Below, piece after piece: positions 24,500-33,787 of a stretch of DNA of 64,000 nucleotides. A model generated the notes under the pieces. That model made no database searches, had not been told where the DNA came from, and saw nothing but the letters and a program-made list of their open reading frames with translations. Origin of the DNA: Streptomyces sp. NBC_00091 (GTDB lineage Bacteria; Actinomycetota; Actinomycetes; Streptomycetales; Streptomycetaceae); NCBI RefSeq assembly GCF_026343185.1, contig NZ_JAPEMA010000002.1, positions 62,001 through 126,000 of the forward strand, written 5' to 3'. Both the position numbers and the translations under genes were made by a program. The number at the start of each line of letters is the position of its first letter. Positions within the stretch are counted from its first letter, which is position 1.

Positions 24500-24925
24500 C
24501 CACTTCGGCCGGGCGACGGAGATCGCGACGGCGGCGCCGAGGAGCGCGGTTACCTGGCCGTCGCCACGCTGGTGGGCGGCCGGCCCGTCCGCGTCCTCCA
24601 TACCCACCTCGCCCAGCGCCGGCAGGGAGAGGTGCGGGCGGGCCCAGGTGGGGGTGCTCGCCGCGGAAGTCGCCCGTCACGACCGTGCGATCGTCCTCGG
24701 CGACTTCAACGCGGTGCCGCACACGCCCGAACTCGGCCCGATGTGGGCCCTGGCCGCGGACACGGACCCCGGCTGCCGCCCCTCGACCGCCGGCGCCGAC
24801 GCCTGCACAGCGACCAGGACGGGCGGCTGCTGTTCTGCTGCCCGGCCCAGCCCGCGAGCTGCCCCGACATCACCCATGCCCGACAGTTGGGCTGCCGGTA
24901 CTGGAGGCCTGACGAGCTCGTGATG
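24500..24925 (+). pseudogene. Endonuclease/exonuclease/phosphatase family remnant
   Basis: Pieces of the family occur in two frames: ERGYLAVATLVGGRPVRVLH followed by THLAQRRQGE, then QVGVLAAEVARHDRAIVLGD followed by FNAVPHTPELGPMW. VLGDFNAVP is the conserved GDxN metal/catalytic motif. The N-terminal Glu-containing strand and the C-terminal SDHRP motif are missing or unreadable, and a frame change lies near 24640. The gene is dead unless the sequence is wrong. The divergent NADAR gene upstream is intact. Confidence 0.6.
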
Positions 24926-25055
24926 GATCGGCCGGGGCGGCGGTCCTCGGTGGCCGGCTGACCCCGACGATGTCCGCTGTCCCGTCGGTCCGGGGCACGG
25001 TCGTGTCGATCGCGCCCCGGACCGACGCCGGAAAACGTCCGGCGCTACGAGACGG

Positions 25056-27134
25056 TCACGGGCGGTCCTTGGGACCATCCGCCGGGTACGGCGGCGCAGG
25101 CGCCGCCGCCTCGTTGTACGCCTTCCAGATCAGCGGCGGGAAGGCGCTGCCCCGCTCGGAATCGGGGCCGCCCACGCCCTGCATGGGCAGCAGTTGCGGG
25201 ACGTCGGGCTTCGTACGGAACATCGCGACGGAGGTGCTCAGTTCCGGCGTCGCGCCGATGAACCAGGCTGAGTTCATACGGTCGTTCGGACCGGTCTTGC
25301 CCGCGCAGGACGGAACGGAGGTCCACTGGCCCTTGGGCGGTCCGACGGCGCCCCAGGCCACCTGGCGGAGCGCCGCGCCGACGATCGAGGCTGCCTCGGA
25401 GCTCATTGCCCGCCGCGGTTTGGGCTGGCCGAAGCCGTCCACCGCGACGCCGCTCCGCTCGACCTTGGTCACCGAGTAGGGTTCGGTGACCCGGCCCTGG
25501 TTGACGAAGGCCGTATAGGCGCTGGCCAGCCGGACGGCGCTGGGGGTGGAGGTACCGATGGCGAAGGTCGGCTCCAGCTCGGCCATGCTCTCCTCACGCA
25601 GTCCGGACGCGACCGCGAGCTCCTTGACTTTCTTCAGCCCGACCTTCTTGCCGGTCTCCACGAACGGCGTGTGGTCGGAGCCCACCAGCGCCGAGTGGAG
25701 GTCCACGGATGCCGTCGGCGGCCCTGCCGGCCTGGATTTCAGGGGTTCTGGGTCAGCGCCCTCGGCCGGGCGTTCACCGCTTTCGAGCTCCTTCTCCACA
25801 GCGGCGGCGTACACAAAGGGTTTGAACGCCGAGGCCGCAGGCACGCCTGAGGTGTCCGCGTTGTTGGTGAAGTGCTCGATCGCGTCGGAGCCGCCGTAGA
25901 CCGCGACGATCGCTCCGTCCTCGGGGCGTATCGAGGCGGAGCCGACCTGCACGTATTGGTCCTCCGCGCGCTTCTTCGGGTCCAGTCGGTCCGCGCGCAC
26001 CTGCTCGACCGCCTTGGTCAGCGCGAGCACCTTGTCCTTCTCGAAGGTGGTGTGGACGCTGTAGCCGCCACGGGCCAGATCCTTGCCCGTGATCCCGCTG
26101 CGGCTCTTGAGGTACTTGTTGGCGATGTCGACGAGGTAGCCGGTCTGCCCGGCCTGGCTGGTCGGTTTGACGGGCGGCTTCGGCTCGGGGAACTTCGTGT
26201 GCTTCGCGCGCTCCTCGGCGCTCATCGAACCCGTGTCGACCTGACGGTCGAGAATCCAGCTCCAGCGGTCCTCGGCGCGTTGGCGGTTGTCGGCGCTGAG
26301 GGACGGGTCGAAGCTCTCCGCGCCTTTGAGGACAGCTGCCAGCAGAGCGCCCTGACTGGGGTTCAGCTCCTTGGCGGGGATGCCGTAGTACGCGTACGAG
26401 GCTGCCTGGACGCCGTACGCGTCGCGGCCGAACCAAGAGGTGTTGAGATACCCCTCAAGAATCTCCGCCTTGGGCCGCTGGTTGCTGACCTTCAGGGAGA
26501 GGAAGAGTTCCTTGATCTTCCGCTGGACGGTCTGGTCCTGGCTCAGATAGGTGTTCTTCACATACTGCTGGGTGATCGTCGAGCCGCCCTGGGTCTCCTC
26601 GCCCTTGACGATGTTCACGGCGGCGCGGCCGATGCCCGTCACCGAGACGCCCGAATCATGGTAGAAGTCCGCGTTCTCCGCCGCGATGACGGCGCGCTGG
26701 ACGGAATCGGGCACCTGGGAGAGCTTCACGTCCTGCCGGTTCACATCGCCTACGCTCACCATCCGGCTGCCGTCCGCCCAGTAGTAGACGGTGGCCTGCC
26801 GGCTCGCGGAGTCGTGCGGGTTCGGGATCTCAACCCGTATGTAGACGGCGGTGAAGAGGCCGGCGAGCGCGCCGGCGAAGAGCAGCAACAGGCCGGAGCA
26901 CAGTTTCCAGGAGGGCGTCCAGCGCCGCCAGCCCCGCCGGCCGCGCCTGGGAAGGTCGATGAGGGGGCGACGGGCCCTCCTGCCGGCTCTCCTGCCGGCT
27001 CTTCTGCGGCTCTTCGCTCGTCGCGTAGGGCGGCGTGCGTGCTGCGGAGCTTCCCGCTGCTCTGGGCTTCCGGTGTCGTCCCTGGTGTCCGTGCTGCCCG
27101 TGCTGTCCGCGCGGGGTTTGTGGGGGAGCCTCAT
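25056..27134 (-). CDS. Class A penicillin-binding protein (GT51 plus transpeptidase)
   Basis: The protein has 692 residues; ATG 27134 follows GAGGAGG by 12 bases. A basic cytosolic tail (about 1-75) precedes a TM helix (78-98). The glycosyltransferase shows AAENADFYHDSGV (catalytic Glu153), GGSTITQQYVKN (183-194), RKIKELFLSLKV and the KAEILEGYLN motif. The transpeptidase has SAFK (435-438) and KTG (613-615). The middle SxN motif, expected before TPFVE, reads S-D-H (486-488). Asn in SxN helps position substrate, so transpeptidase activity could be altered or lost. It would otherwise polymerise and cross-link peptidoglycan outside the membrane. Confidence 0.9.
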   Translation of the reverse strand: MRLPHKPRADSTGSTDTRDDTGSPEQREAPQHARRPTRRAKSRRRAGRRAGRRARRPLIDLPRRGRRGWRRWTPSWKLCSGLLLLFAGALAGLFTAVYIRVEIPNPHDSASRQATVYYWADGSRMVSVGDVNRQDVKLSQVPDSVQRAVIAAENADFYHDSGVSVTGIGRAAVNIVKGEETQGGSTITQQYVKNTYLSQDQTVQRKIKELFLSLKVSNQRPKAEILEGYLNTSWFGRDAYGVQAASYAYYGIPAKELNPSQGALLAAVLKGAESFDPSLSADNRQRAEDRWSWILDRQVDTGSMSAEERAKHTKFPEPKPPVKPTSQAGQTGYLVDIANKYLKSRSGITGKDLARGGYSVHTTFEKDKVLALTKAVEQVRADRLDPKKRAEDQYVQVGSASIRPEDGAIVAVYGGSDAIEHFTNNADTSGVPAASAFKPFVYAAAVEKELESGERPAEGADPEPLKSRPAGPPTASVDLHSALVGSDHTPFVETGKKVGLKKVKELAVASGLREESMAELEPTFAIGTSTPSAVRLASAYTAFVNQGRVTEPYSVTKVERSGVAVDGFGQPKPRRAMSSEAASIVGAALRQVAWGAVGPPKGQWTSVPSCAGKTGPNDRMNSAWFIGATPELSTSVAMFRTKPDVPQLLPMQGVGGPDSERGSAFPPLIWKAYNEAAAPAPPYPADGPKDRP

Positions 27135-27635
27135 GGGGGATGCCGACCTCCTCGTTCGCGAGCCGTCACTTCGGGGGTGGTGACGGACTCGGCCGAGAAG
27201 ATGATCAGACCGTTTTCCCGGGTTGGGCCGTTCATGAAATCCTCATACACGACACGGGGCTTAGGGTGTGCAGATCATCAACTCGTCTGTTTGATGTTGG
27301 TTTGGTTGGGGTTCCGTGCAAGGTGTGCGACGACGTCGGCTGGTGTTCAGAAGGGGATGGAATCCCTGATTCCGACTCAGCGGCGGCGTACACGGCGCCC
27401 CCGCTCAAAGTCATCACAACCGCGACGAAGTCCAGTGGCTCACCCATATCGCCCCTGGCCGATGCCGGCCCACCAGTGGCGGGCCGCCCCGGACGGTCCA
27501 GCAGGCCCATACCCTGCTCGAAGCCGGAGGCCATGCGATGGTCGCTTCAGCCCTTGACCGCGCTGACACTGTCCGGATCGGTGCGTGACCTGCCAGAGGT
27601 CGGCCTCGGCACGGGGCCGACGGGCCGGAGAGGGC
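27135..27635. other. Intergenic, about 500 bp
   Basis: The upstream region of the PBP gene. A plus-strand stretch near 27420-27570 (HNRDEVQWLTHIAPG ... TLLEAGGHAMVASAL) reads protein-like but has no start and no family I recognise. No gene is called. Confidence 0.35.
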
Positions 27636-27818
27636 TCAGCGCGTCCGGAGCGTCATCATCCTGCCTGGCCGCCCAGCCCCAGCAGGTAGGAGATGCACGG
27701 GCGTTGGGGCGGGTTTCCCCGCGCGGGCGGGCGCGGCCGTCGTCAGCTGGAGCAGACCCAGGAGCGCGACAAGGACGGCAAGGGCCGCCCTGGGCACCTT
27801 CATGGACAACAGGTTCAA
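27636..27818 (-). CDS. Possible truncated secreted protein
   Basis: From TTG 27818 (AGAGAGG about 8 bases upstream) the reading MNLLSMKVPRAALAVLVALL continues as a signal-peptide core ending TTAAPARAG, with about 25 residues after the expected cleavage site. It ends in a basic, non-conserved tail. This is an export signal with almost no mature domain, so it is probably a gene cut by a frameshift or a very small exported peptide. Confidence 0.35.
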   Translation of the reverse strand: MNLLSMKVPRAALAVLVALLGLLQLTTAAPARAGKPAPTPVHLLPAGAGRPGRMMTLRTR

Positions 27819-28140
27819 GGCCGTGCCTCTCTTCGGAAACCGGCCCGTGTCGCAGAACGAAACGGACCGGGCTTGGGGAGAAACCCATCCTGAACAGGGC
27901 CGCTAACACTCCGCTGACTCCCCCCTAACGCCGCAATCGTGCACGTGAGTTGCTCCGGCCCGAGCGGTTCGGGCCGTGGAAGAGGATCGGGTCCAGCGCG
28001 GACAACACCGCCGCCGGCCCAGCCTCCCGTACCGCAGCCTCGACGTCCGCCGCGAGCTCGGCTGGGCGCCGTCTTGTGCGGACGCCGCCGCCCGCGGACT
28101 CGGTAGCGCGGTCACCGCGGCGGCGCGGTCCCCATCGGCA
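27819..28140. other. Intergenic, about 320 bp
   Basis: No gene, repeat or clear regulatory site is visible on either strand. Confidence 0.4.
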
Positions 28141-28398
28141 TCAGGTGCGTTCGTAGGCAACCTTCGCAAGCTGAATGACCTGGTCACGGGTCTCTTCGTC
28201 CACGATACGAACGCTGATGCGGTACTGCTCGTTGCCGCCTTCGAGCCGGTATGCGGCGGGAGCGAGACCGCCGAGCGGCTCGTCGTCCGTGTCGCAGGGA
28301 AGCCGTAGGTTGACCACGCCGTTGTGCGCGTACACGTACGCGAACGCACCCTTCGGCGAGCCCTGCCCGCGCACCCTCAGATGGTCCCCGTAGTCCAA
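28141..28398 (-). CDS. Hypothetical protein, 85 residues
   Basis: The reading from TTG 28398 shows YGDHLRVRGQGSPKGAFAYV followed by YAHNGVVNLRLPC, then GLAPAAYRLEGGNEQYRISV and a helical end RDQVIQLAKVAYERT. It looks like a complete beta-rich small domain with good codon use. There is no clear ribosome binding site, and the first residues run straight into a conserved-looking strand, so an N-terminal truncation is possible. The family is not recognised. It is divergent from the broken ABC-F gene. Confidence 0.5.
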   Translation of the reverse strand: MDYGDHLRVRGQGSPKGAFAYVYAHNGVVNLRLPCDTDDEPLGGLAPAAYRLEGGNEQYRISVRIVDEETRDQVIQLAKVAYERT

Positions 28399-28520
28399 CG
28401 CCGACTGCGCTTCGGCCCGTTGACGCCTGACACCGTGCGCCTTGACATCAGGCCAGGCAGTGGCCGGCGCTGTTCGCCGCGCCCGTCCGCCAGCCCTCGG
28501 CGGCCGTCGCGAATTCGCCG

Positions 28521-28585
28521 CCCTAGGCGAGACGTAACGTCTTGCCTAGGGGAGAGATGTCGCCTCGACGCGACGAGACGTCTCG
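28521..28585 (+). promoter_or_regulatory. Two palindromic operators before the dead ABC-F gene
   Basis: Site 1 has arms 28521-28534 (CCCTAGGCGAGACG) and 28538-28551 with a 3-base loop and one mismatch over 14 pairs. Site 2, CGAGACGTCTCG, is a perfect 12-bp palindrome at 28574-28585. Both share the half-site GAGACG. They lie 22-86 bp before GTG 28607, whose ribosome binding site (GGAGGGG, 28594-28600) is intact. This is the form of a TetR-type operator controlling a resistance-like ABC-F gene; no TetR gene is adjacent. Confidence 0.65.
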
Positions 28586-28606
28586 CTGCTAACGGAGGGG
28601 TTACCT

Positions 28607-29180
28607 GTGCGTGCTTCAGCTGCTGGCAGTCAGGTCGTGCTGGCCGAGGTCGGCAAGCGGTACGCAACCCGGACGGTGCTGGACCGGGTCGGTTTCTCGG
28701 TGCGGCCCGGGGAGCGGGTCGGGGTCGTCGGGGACAACGGGGCGGGGAAGTCGACCCTGTTGCGGGTGCTCGCGGGTCTCGTGCCGGCCGGGCACGGGAG
28801 CGTACGGGCGCCGGGACGGGCCGGCCTGCTGCGGCAGGACGATCCCTGGACCGGTGAAGGCCCTTCCGCGGCAGGGGCGTTCGGGGAGGAGATCGCGTCT
28901 CGGGCTGTTGGGTGCGGTCGACGTGGGCAGGCCGCTCCGGGAGCTGTCCGCGGGGCAGCGGCGCAAGGTGGAGCTGGGCAGGCTCGTCGCCGACGGGCCG
29001 TACGACCTGCTCCGCCTCGACGGGCCGGCCAACCACCTGGCGCCGGGGACGGTGGAGGACCTGGAGGCGGCACTAGTGCCCTACGCCGGGACCCTGATCG
29101 TCGTCAGCCACGACCGCCGGCTCCGGTCCGTGTTCTCCGCGATCCCGGCCGCGCGCCGTCCCGCCGCGGCGGGTGCCTCC
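28607..29180 (+). pseudogene. ABC-F type ATPase, frameshifted and internally deleted
   Basis: From GTG 28607 the first frame reads VVLAEVGKRYATRTVLDRV, Walker A GDNGAGKSTLL and VLAGLVPAGHGSV. Near 28890 the frame changes and ELSAGQRRKVELGRLVADG (ABC signature), a Walker B-like LLRLDGPANHLAP and VVSHDRRLR follow. Intact ABC-F proteins have two cassettes and about 530 residues; here one cassette's start is joined to one cassette's end. The Walker B Glu is Gly (LDEPTN reads LDGPAN), so the ATPase is also chemically damaged. The normal product would protect ribosomes from antibiotics. Confidence 0.75.
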
Positions 29181-29259
29181 TCGGCGGGTCGCCTGACCGA
29201 TGGGTGCGGCCGCAGAGCATCCTGCGCCTACGCGCCCTCGCGCTCCCCGCGAGACGTCT

Positions 29260-30066
29260 TCACGGTGTCCGTACCAGCATGGCGGTCAGAGCCAGGCCCA
29301 GGAGGGCGACGTACCCCCAGGCGTGGAGGTGATCCGCGATGCGCGGGGGCCTTCGGCGCAGGAGCACGACGACCGGGAGGGCTCCGAGGAGGAGCAGGCC
29401 GGCCGCGCCGAGGTCGACGGAGCCGACGGCCGGCACCCCCGTCCCGGTGTCCGTCCCGTGGGTGGTGGTGAGGAAGACCACGCATGCCGGGGCGCTGATG
29501 GCGGCGGTGAGGGGGTTGGCCAGTGCCGCCGCGGTGCCCATCGGGAGTCCCGAACGCCGCAACAGCGGTACGGTCATGACACTCCCTCCGACGCCGAGGA
29601 GCGAGGCGACCGCGCCGATGGGCATCCCGAGCGCGGCGGGTATCGCGAACGACCGGTGCCCGGCGGCGGCGTCGGCAGCGGTCTCCGGGCGCAGGAACCC
29701 CGGGCGGGCGAGCACGTCGACGACGGTGACCGTCAGATAGGCCACGAACCCCCAGTGGATCAGCACGGCCGGCGCGAAGGCCGCGGCGAACGCGCCGCAG
29801 GATCCCCCGGCCCCGAGCAGGAGCAGCAGCGGGGCGGTACCCCGCAGGCGGCGCAGGACCGGCCGGGGCGTGGCCGCGGTGGCCACCACCGCGCCCGTGA
29901 CCATCACCAGCGACGAGGTCGCCACCGCGACGGTCGCCGCTGCTGTACCCGCGGCGGCGTCCACCCAGATGATGACGGGGACGGTGACGAAGCCTCCTCC
30001 GAAACCGAACAGCACGGTGGTCAACCCGGTCAGGACCCCGATGACGACAAGAACGAGAGCACTCAT
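29260..30066 (-). CDS. TSUP (TauE/SafE) family membrane exporter
   Basis: The protein has 268 residues from ATG 30066, with about eight TM helices in two repeats. It shows typical TSUP glycine-rich signatures in each half: LFGFGGGFVTVPVIIW near the N-terminus and SLLGVGGSVMTVPLLRRSG in the middle. TSUP proteins export sulfite, sulfoacetate or related anions. The divergent AraC-type gene 82 bp away probably regulates it. It starts directly upstream of the broken ABC-F gene's tail on the opposite strand. Confidence 0.85.
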   Translation of the reverse strand: MSALVLVVIGVLTGLTTVLFGFGGGFVTVPVIIWVDAAAGTAAATVAVATSSLVMVTGAVVATAATPRPVLRRLRGTAPLLLLLGAGGSCGAFAAAFAPAVLIHWGFVAYLTVTVVDVLARPGFLRPETAADAAAGHRSFAIPAALGMPIGAVASLLGVGGSVMTVPLLRRSGLPMGTAAALANPLTAAISAPACVVFLTTTHGTDTGTGVPAVGSVDLGAAGLLLLGALPVVVLLRRRPPRIADHLHAWGYVALLGLALTAMLVRTP

Positions 30067-30148
30067 GGGCCCAGTCCAGTCGAGACTCCGTGCGCCGACG
30101 ATCGACTGACGGTCCGCTTCTTTCGAGTTTCGGCCATAGGCTCCTTCC

Positions 30149-30910
30149 ATGCGCAACGTGCCCCTCGCGCGCGTCGACCACCTCCCAGCCGAGGTGCTGC
30201 CGATCGCGACCGACTACCCGCCGGACACCCTCCTCGCCTGGCACGAGCACCGCCGGGCGCAGTTGCTGTACGCCGCGACCGGCACGATGCTCGTGGAGAC
30301 CGACGACGGGGCGTGGACCGTCCCGGGCGAACGCGCGGTCCTCATCCCGCCGCGGACCCGCCACCAGGTGCGGATGCTGGACACCCAGACCTCCAGCCTC
30401 TACATCGAGCCGGCCGCCGTACCGTGGTGGCCCACCGCCTGCCGGGTCGTGGAGGTCCCGCCGCTGCTGCGGGAACTGCTGCTCGCCGCCGCCGACCTGG
30501 AGGCCGACTACGCCGCGGACAGCCGTGCCGGCGCGGTGATCGCGCTGATCCTCATGGAGACGGCGGCACTCTCCGAGGTCCCGCTGCACGTCGCCCTCCC
30601 CCACGAGCAGCCGTTCTCCGCGTTGTGCCGCGACTACCTCGCCCACCCCGACGTGGCGGTGAGCAACACCGACTGGGCACACGCCGCAGCCATGAGCGAA
30701 CGCATGTTCACCCGACGCTTCCGGCGCCTGACTGGGACGAGCCCCGCGGCCTGGCGCTCGCGGGCCAGGTTGCTCGCCTCGATCCCCCTCCTGAGCCACA
30801 AAACCATCACCGAAGTCTCAACCCTCCTGGGATACGCCTCCCCGGCCGCCTTCTCCTACGCGTTCACCCGCGCCTTCGGCGTGCCGCCGTCCTCCATGAG
30901 GCACCGCTGA
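30149..30910 (+). CDS. AraC-family transcriptional regulator
   Basis: The protein has 253 residues. The N-terminal cupin-like sensing domain shows WHEHRRAQLLYAATG, PGERAVLIPPRTRHQVRM. The C-terminal double HTH shows WAHAAAMSERMFTRRFRRL and a second helix set with LLGYASPAAFSYAFTRAFG. It is divergent from the TSUP exporter, the usual arrangement for local control of an efflux gene. The inducer is unknown. The intergenic region is only 82 bp, so both promoters must overlap. Confidence 0.88.
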   Translation: MRNVPLARVDHLPAEVLPIATDYPPDTLLAWHEHRRAQLLYAATGTMLVETDDGAWTVPGERAVLIPPRTRHQVRMLDTQTSSLYIEPAAVPWWPTACRVVEVPPLLRELLLAAADLEADYAADSRAGAVIALILMETAALSEVPLHVALPHEQPFSALCRDYLAHPDVAVSNTDWAHAAAMSERMFTRRFRRLTGTSPAAWRSRARLLASIPLLSHKTITEVSTLLGYASPAAFSYAFTRAFGVPPSSMRHR

Positions 30911-30959
30911 CGGTCACCCCCCTGGGTGTTCAGTGGGGTGACCGGGGTGTGGACGCTGC

Positions 30960-31943
30960 TCACAGCCAGCCGCTGCGCTGTGCCTGGAGGGCCATCTGGA
31001 AGCGGTTCTCGGCGCCCAGGCGGGCCATCAGGATCTGGAGCCGGCGGAAGAAGGTGCGGCGGCTGATGCCCAGTTCGCGGGCGATGACCTCGTCGCTCGC
31101 GCCGCCGGCGAGGAGGCGGAGCAGGCGGCGGTCGGCCGGTGGCAGGCCGGCCGGGCGGGTGGCGCGACCGTGGAAGGGGAGGGCTTGCTGCCAGGTCTGC
31201 TCGAAGAGCGCGAGGAGTGCGGAGAGCAGACCGCACGGCTGCACCACCAGCATCGTGTTGTGTACGTCCGCCTCCCTGATCGACAGGGACACCAGCGCGT
31301 ACGCCTCGTCGATGATCACCAGCTTGACCGGCACCGTCGGCGCCACTCGGGCCTGCTCGCCGGCCTCGATGCACGGCTCGATGGCCGTCTCCAGCTGCCC
31401 GGGCATCTCCATTGACGCCTTCGAGTAGACGACCCGCTGCGTCACGCCGCGGGCGAGTGTCGCCAGCGCGTCATCGAGGGCGCCGACCAGCGGGAAGTAG
31501 GGCGGCGAGTCGAGCTGACGGATCTGCGCGCGGGCGCTGGTCCAGGCCTGACGCATCCTCGGGCCGATGGCGTCGCCGGTCACCACCTCGACGAGGTTGT
31601 CGTTGTACGCCGCGAGCCGCTGGCGGCGGAACGATTCGAACGCGCCGCCCACCGCGATGCGTGACCCCTCCAGCTCCGCCGCCCGGTGCCTGGCGAGGAT
31701 CTCCAGGCCCGCGGCGGGAGGCACTGGTGCCACCACGTCCGCGCCCTCCGCGGCGGCGCTGGCCAGCCCGGCGTCGACCAGCTCGCCGTACGCCGCGGCG
31801 AACTCGGCGCTGTCCAGCCCGGCCGCCTCCCCGATCTCGGCGAGCGGAGCGGGGGCCAGTTCGAGGAGGGACAGGTACACGCGGCCCGCTGCGGGGCCGA
31901 TCCCCAACATCCGCAGGGCCTCGCCCAGTTTCGCGTTCGCCAT
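30960..31943 (-). CDS. TrmB-like/LuxR-type HTH regulator
   Basis: The protein has 327 residues from ATG 31943. An N-terminal winged-helix of the TrmB type (LGIGPAAGRVYLSLLELAP, IGEAAGLDSAEFAAAYGEL) is followed by a central ligand or dimer region and a C-terminal LuxR HTH (LPPADRRLLRLLAGGASDEV, ELGISRRTFFRRLQILMARL). This combination is widespread in Streptomyces. It is divergent from the aminopeptidase P gene with about 155 bp between starts, so that gene is a likely target. Confidence 0.85.
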   Translation of the reverse strand: MANAKLGEALRMLGIGPAAGRVYLSLLELAPAPLAEIGEAAGLDSAEFAAAYGELVDAGLASAAAEGADVVAPVPPAAGLEILARHRAAELEGSRIAVGGAFESFRRQRLAAYNDNLVEVVTGDAIGPRMRQAWTSARAQIRQLDSPPYFPLVGALDDALATLARGVTQRVVYSKASMEMPGQLETAIEPCIEAGEQARVAPTVPVKLVIIDEAYALVSLSIREADVHNTMLVVQPCGLLSALLALFEQTWQQALPFHGRATRPAGLPPADRRLLRLLAGGASDEVIARELGISRRTFFRRLQILMARLGAENRFQMALQAQRSGWL

Positions 31944-32097
31944 GCACCGCATTATCGACGACCACAGGGCAGGAGTGGCCGATCAGTGCCACTGGCACAG
32001 CCGGCCCTCCTGAGCGTGCCGTCCCGCAGTACCGTCCGGAAGCCGCCGGCCTCTCGGCAGGCGAACCCCATCCGGAAGAAGCAAGAAGGAGAACGAC

Positions 32098-33510
32098 GTG
32101 ACGAAGGGTCGCAAGAACGGCCTCTACTCGGGAGTCTCCGAGGAACTGTCCGCTCTGATGAGGACGGGCTGGGCGGACACCGAACGGCACGGCCTCCCGC
32201 TCGACGAGCAGGCCCCGTACGCGGCCCGCCGCCGCGCCGCGCTCTCCGCGCGTTTCCCCGGCGAGCGGCTGGTGATCCCCTCCGGCAACCTCAAAGCCCG
32301 CTCGAACGACAACACCTACCCGTTCCGCCCGTACTCCGGCTACGTCCACATGACCGGGGACCAGGCCCGCGACTGCGCGCTCGTCCTCGAACCCCGCCCG
32401 GACGGCGGCCACGACGCGTACTGCTACCAGCTGCCGCGTGACGGCCGGGACACCGACGAGTTCTGGCTGGGCTACACCGCCGAGCTGTGGATGGGCCGAC
32501 GCCGCTCCCTCGCCGAGTCGCAGGGCGTGCTCGGGCTGTCCTGTCGCGACGTCCGCACCGCGGCGCAGGACCTGGCCGCCACTCCTGACGTGCCCACCCG
32601 CATCGTCCGCGGCGTCGATTCCACGCTGGAGGCCGCGGTCACCACCGACGCCGCGCGCGACGCCGAACTGGAGGAAGCGCTGAGCGGGCTCCGCCTCGTC
32701 AAGGACGCCTGGGAGATCGGCGAGATGCGCAAGGCGGTGGATTCCACCGTGCGCGGTTTCACCGACTGCGTCGGCGAACTCTCGCGGGCGGTCGCGTCCT
32801 CCGAGCGGTGGATCGAGGGCACCTTCTTCCGCCGGGCACGGCTGGAGGGCAACTCCGTGGGCTACGGCTCGATCTGCGCCGCGGGCGAGCACGCCACGAT
32901 CATGCACTGGAACGACAACGACGGTCCGGTACGCCCCGGCGACCTGCTCCTGCTCGACGCCGGCGTGGAGACGCACACCCTCTACACCGCCGACGTCACC
33001 CGCACCCTGCCGATCGGCGGCACGTTCACGCCCGTGCAGCGCAAGGTGTACGACGCCGTGTACGAGGCCCAGGAGGCGGGCATCGCCGCAGTGAAGCCGG
33101 GGGCCGCGTACCGCGACTTCCACGTGGCGGCACAGCGGTACCTGGCGGAGAAGCTCGTCGAGTGGGGCTTCATCGAGGGCCCGGCGGACCGCGCCTACGA
33201 GCTCGGCCTGCAGCGCCGCTTCACCATGGCCGGCACCGGCCACATGCTCGGACTGGACGTCCACGACTGCGCCGAGGCCCGTAACGAGGAGTACGTCGAC
33301 GGCGCGCTGGAGCCGGGCATGGTGCTCACGGTGGAGCCGGGCCTGTACTTCCAGCCGGACGACCTCACGGTGCCCGAGGAGTGGCGCGGCATCGGAGTCC
33401 GGATCGAGGACGACCTGCTGGTGACCGCCGACGGCAACGAGAACCTCTCGGCGGGTCTGCCGCGCTCGGCGGACGAGGTCGAGGCGTGGATGGCCCGCGT
33501 CGCGGGCTGA
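32098..33510 (+). CDS. Aminopeptidase P family (M24) metallopeptidase
   Basis: The protein has 470 residues from GTG 32098 with AAGGAGAA upstream. An AMP_N-type N-terminal domain (RLVIPSGNLKARSNDNTYPF, GYVHMTGDQ) precedes the pita-bread fold. All five M24 metal ligands are readable: the Asp pair in LLLLDAGVETHTLYTADVTR, His in GTGHMLGLDVHD, Glu in VEPGLYF and Glu in GIGVRIEDDLLV. It removes N-terminal residues before proline in the cytoplasm. It is divergent from a TrmB/LuxR-type regulator. Confidence 0.92.
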   Translation: MTKGRKNGLYSGVSEELSALMRTGWADTERHGLPLDEQAPYAARRRAALSARFPGERLVIPSGNLKARSNDNTYPFRPYSGYVHMTGDQARDCALVLEPRPDGGHDAYCYQLPRDGRDTDEFWLGYTAELWMGRRRSLAESQGVLGLSCRDVRTAAQDLAATPDVPTRIVRGVDSTLEAAVTTDAARDAELEEALSGLRLVKDAWEIGEMRKAVDSTVRGFTDCVGELSRAVASSERWIEGTFFRRARLEGNSVGYGSICAAGEHATIMHWNDNDGPVRPGDLLLLDAGVETHTLYTADVTRTLPIGGTFTPVQRKVYDAVYEAQEAGIAAVKPGAAYRDFHVAAQRYLAEKLVEWGFIEGPADRAYELGLQRRFTMAGTGHMLGLDVHDCAEARNEEYVDGALEPGMVLTVEPGLYFQPDDLTVPEEWRGIGVRIEDDLLVTADGNENLSAGLPRSADEVEAWMARVAG

Positions 33511-33607
33511 CGGGATCCGGGGACGGCGGGGACCGCCGGCGGAGGCGCTCGTCGAGGCGCCGGCGAGTCCCCGCCGTCGGCCCCCGGGAACCCCAGAGGC
33601 TCAGCGA

Positions 33608-33787
33608 GGCCAGGAAGACTCCGGCGTGGTAACGGTCGGCGAGCCTGTCGAACCTGGTGGCGTCGTTGACATCGCCGGGCGTGAGCACGATCGACAGAGG
33701 CAGGCCCCGGCCGTTGACGGCGAGGTGGACCTTGGTGGTCAGCCCGCCTCGGGACCGGCCGAGGGCTTGACGCGTCTGCGAGCCGCC
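33608..33787 (-). mobile_element. IS5-family transposase scrap
   Basis: About 60 residues of an IS5-type transposase are readable on the minus strand: GSQTRQALGRSRGGLTTKVH, LAVNGRGLPLSIVLTPGDVN, DATRFDRL, including the first catalytic-region strand. Both ends of the gene and any inverted repeats are missing. The scrap is fused to the 3' end of the hypothetical gene at 33739-34065, whose own end it replaced. Confidence 0.75.
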
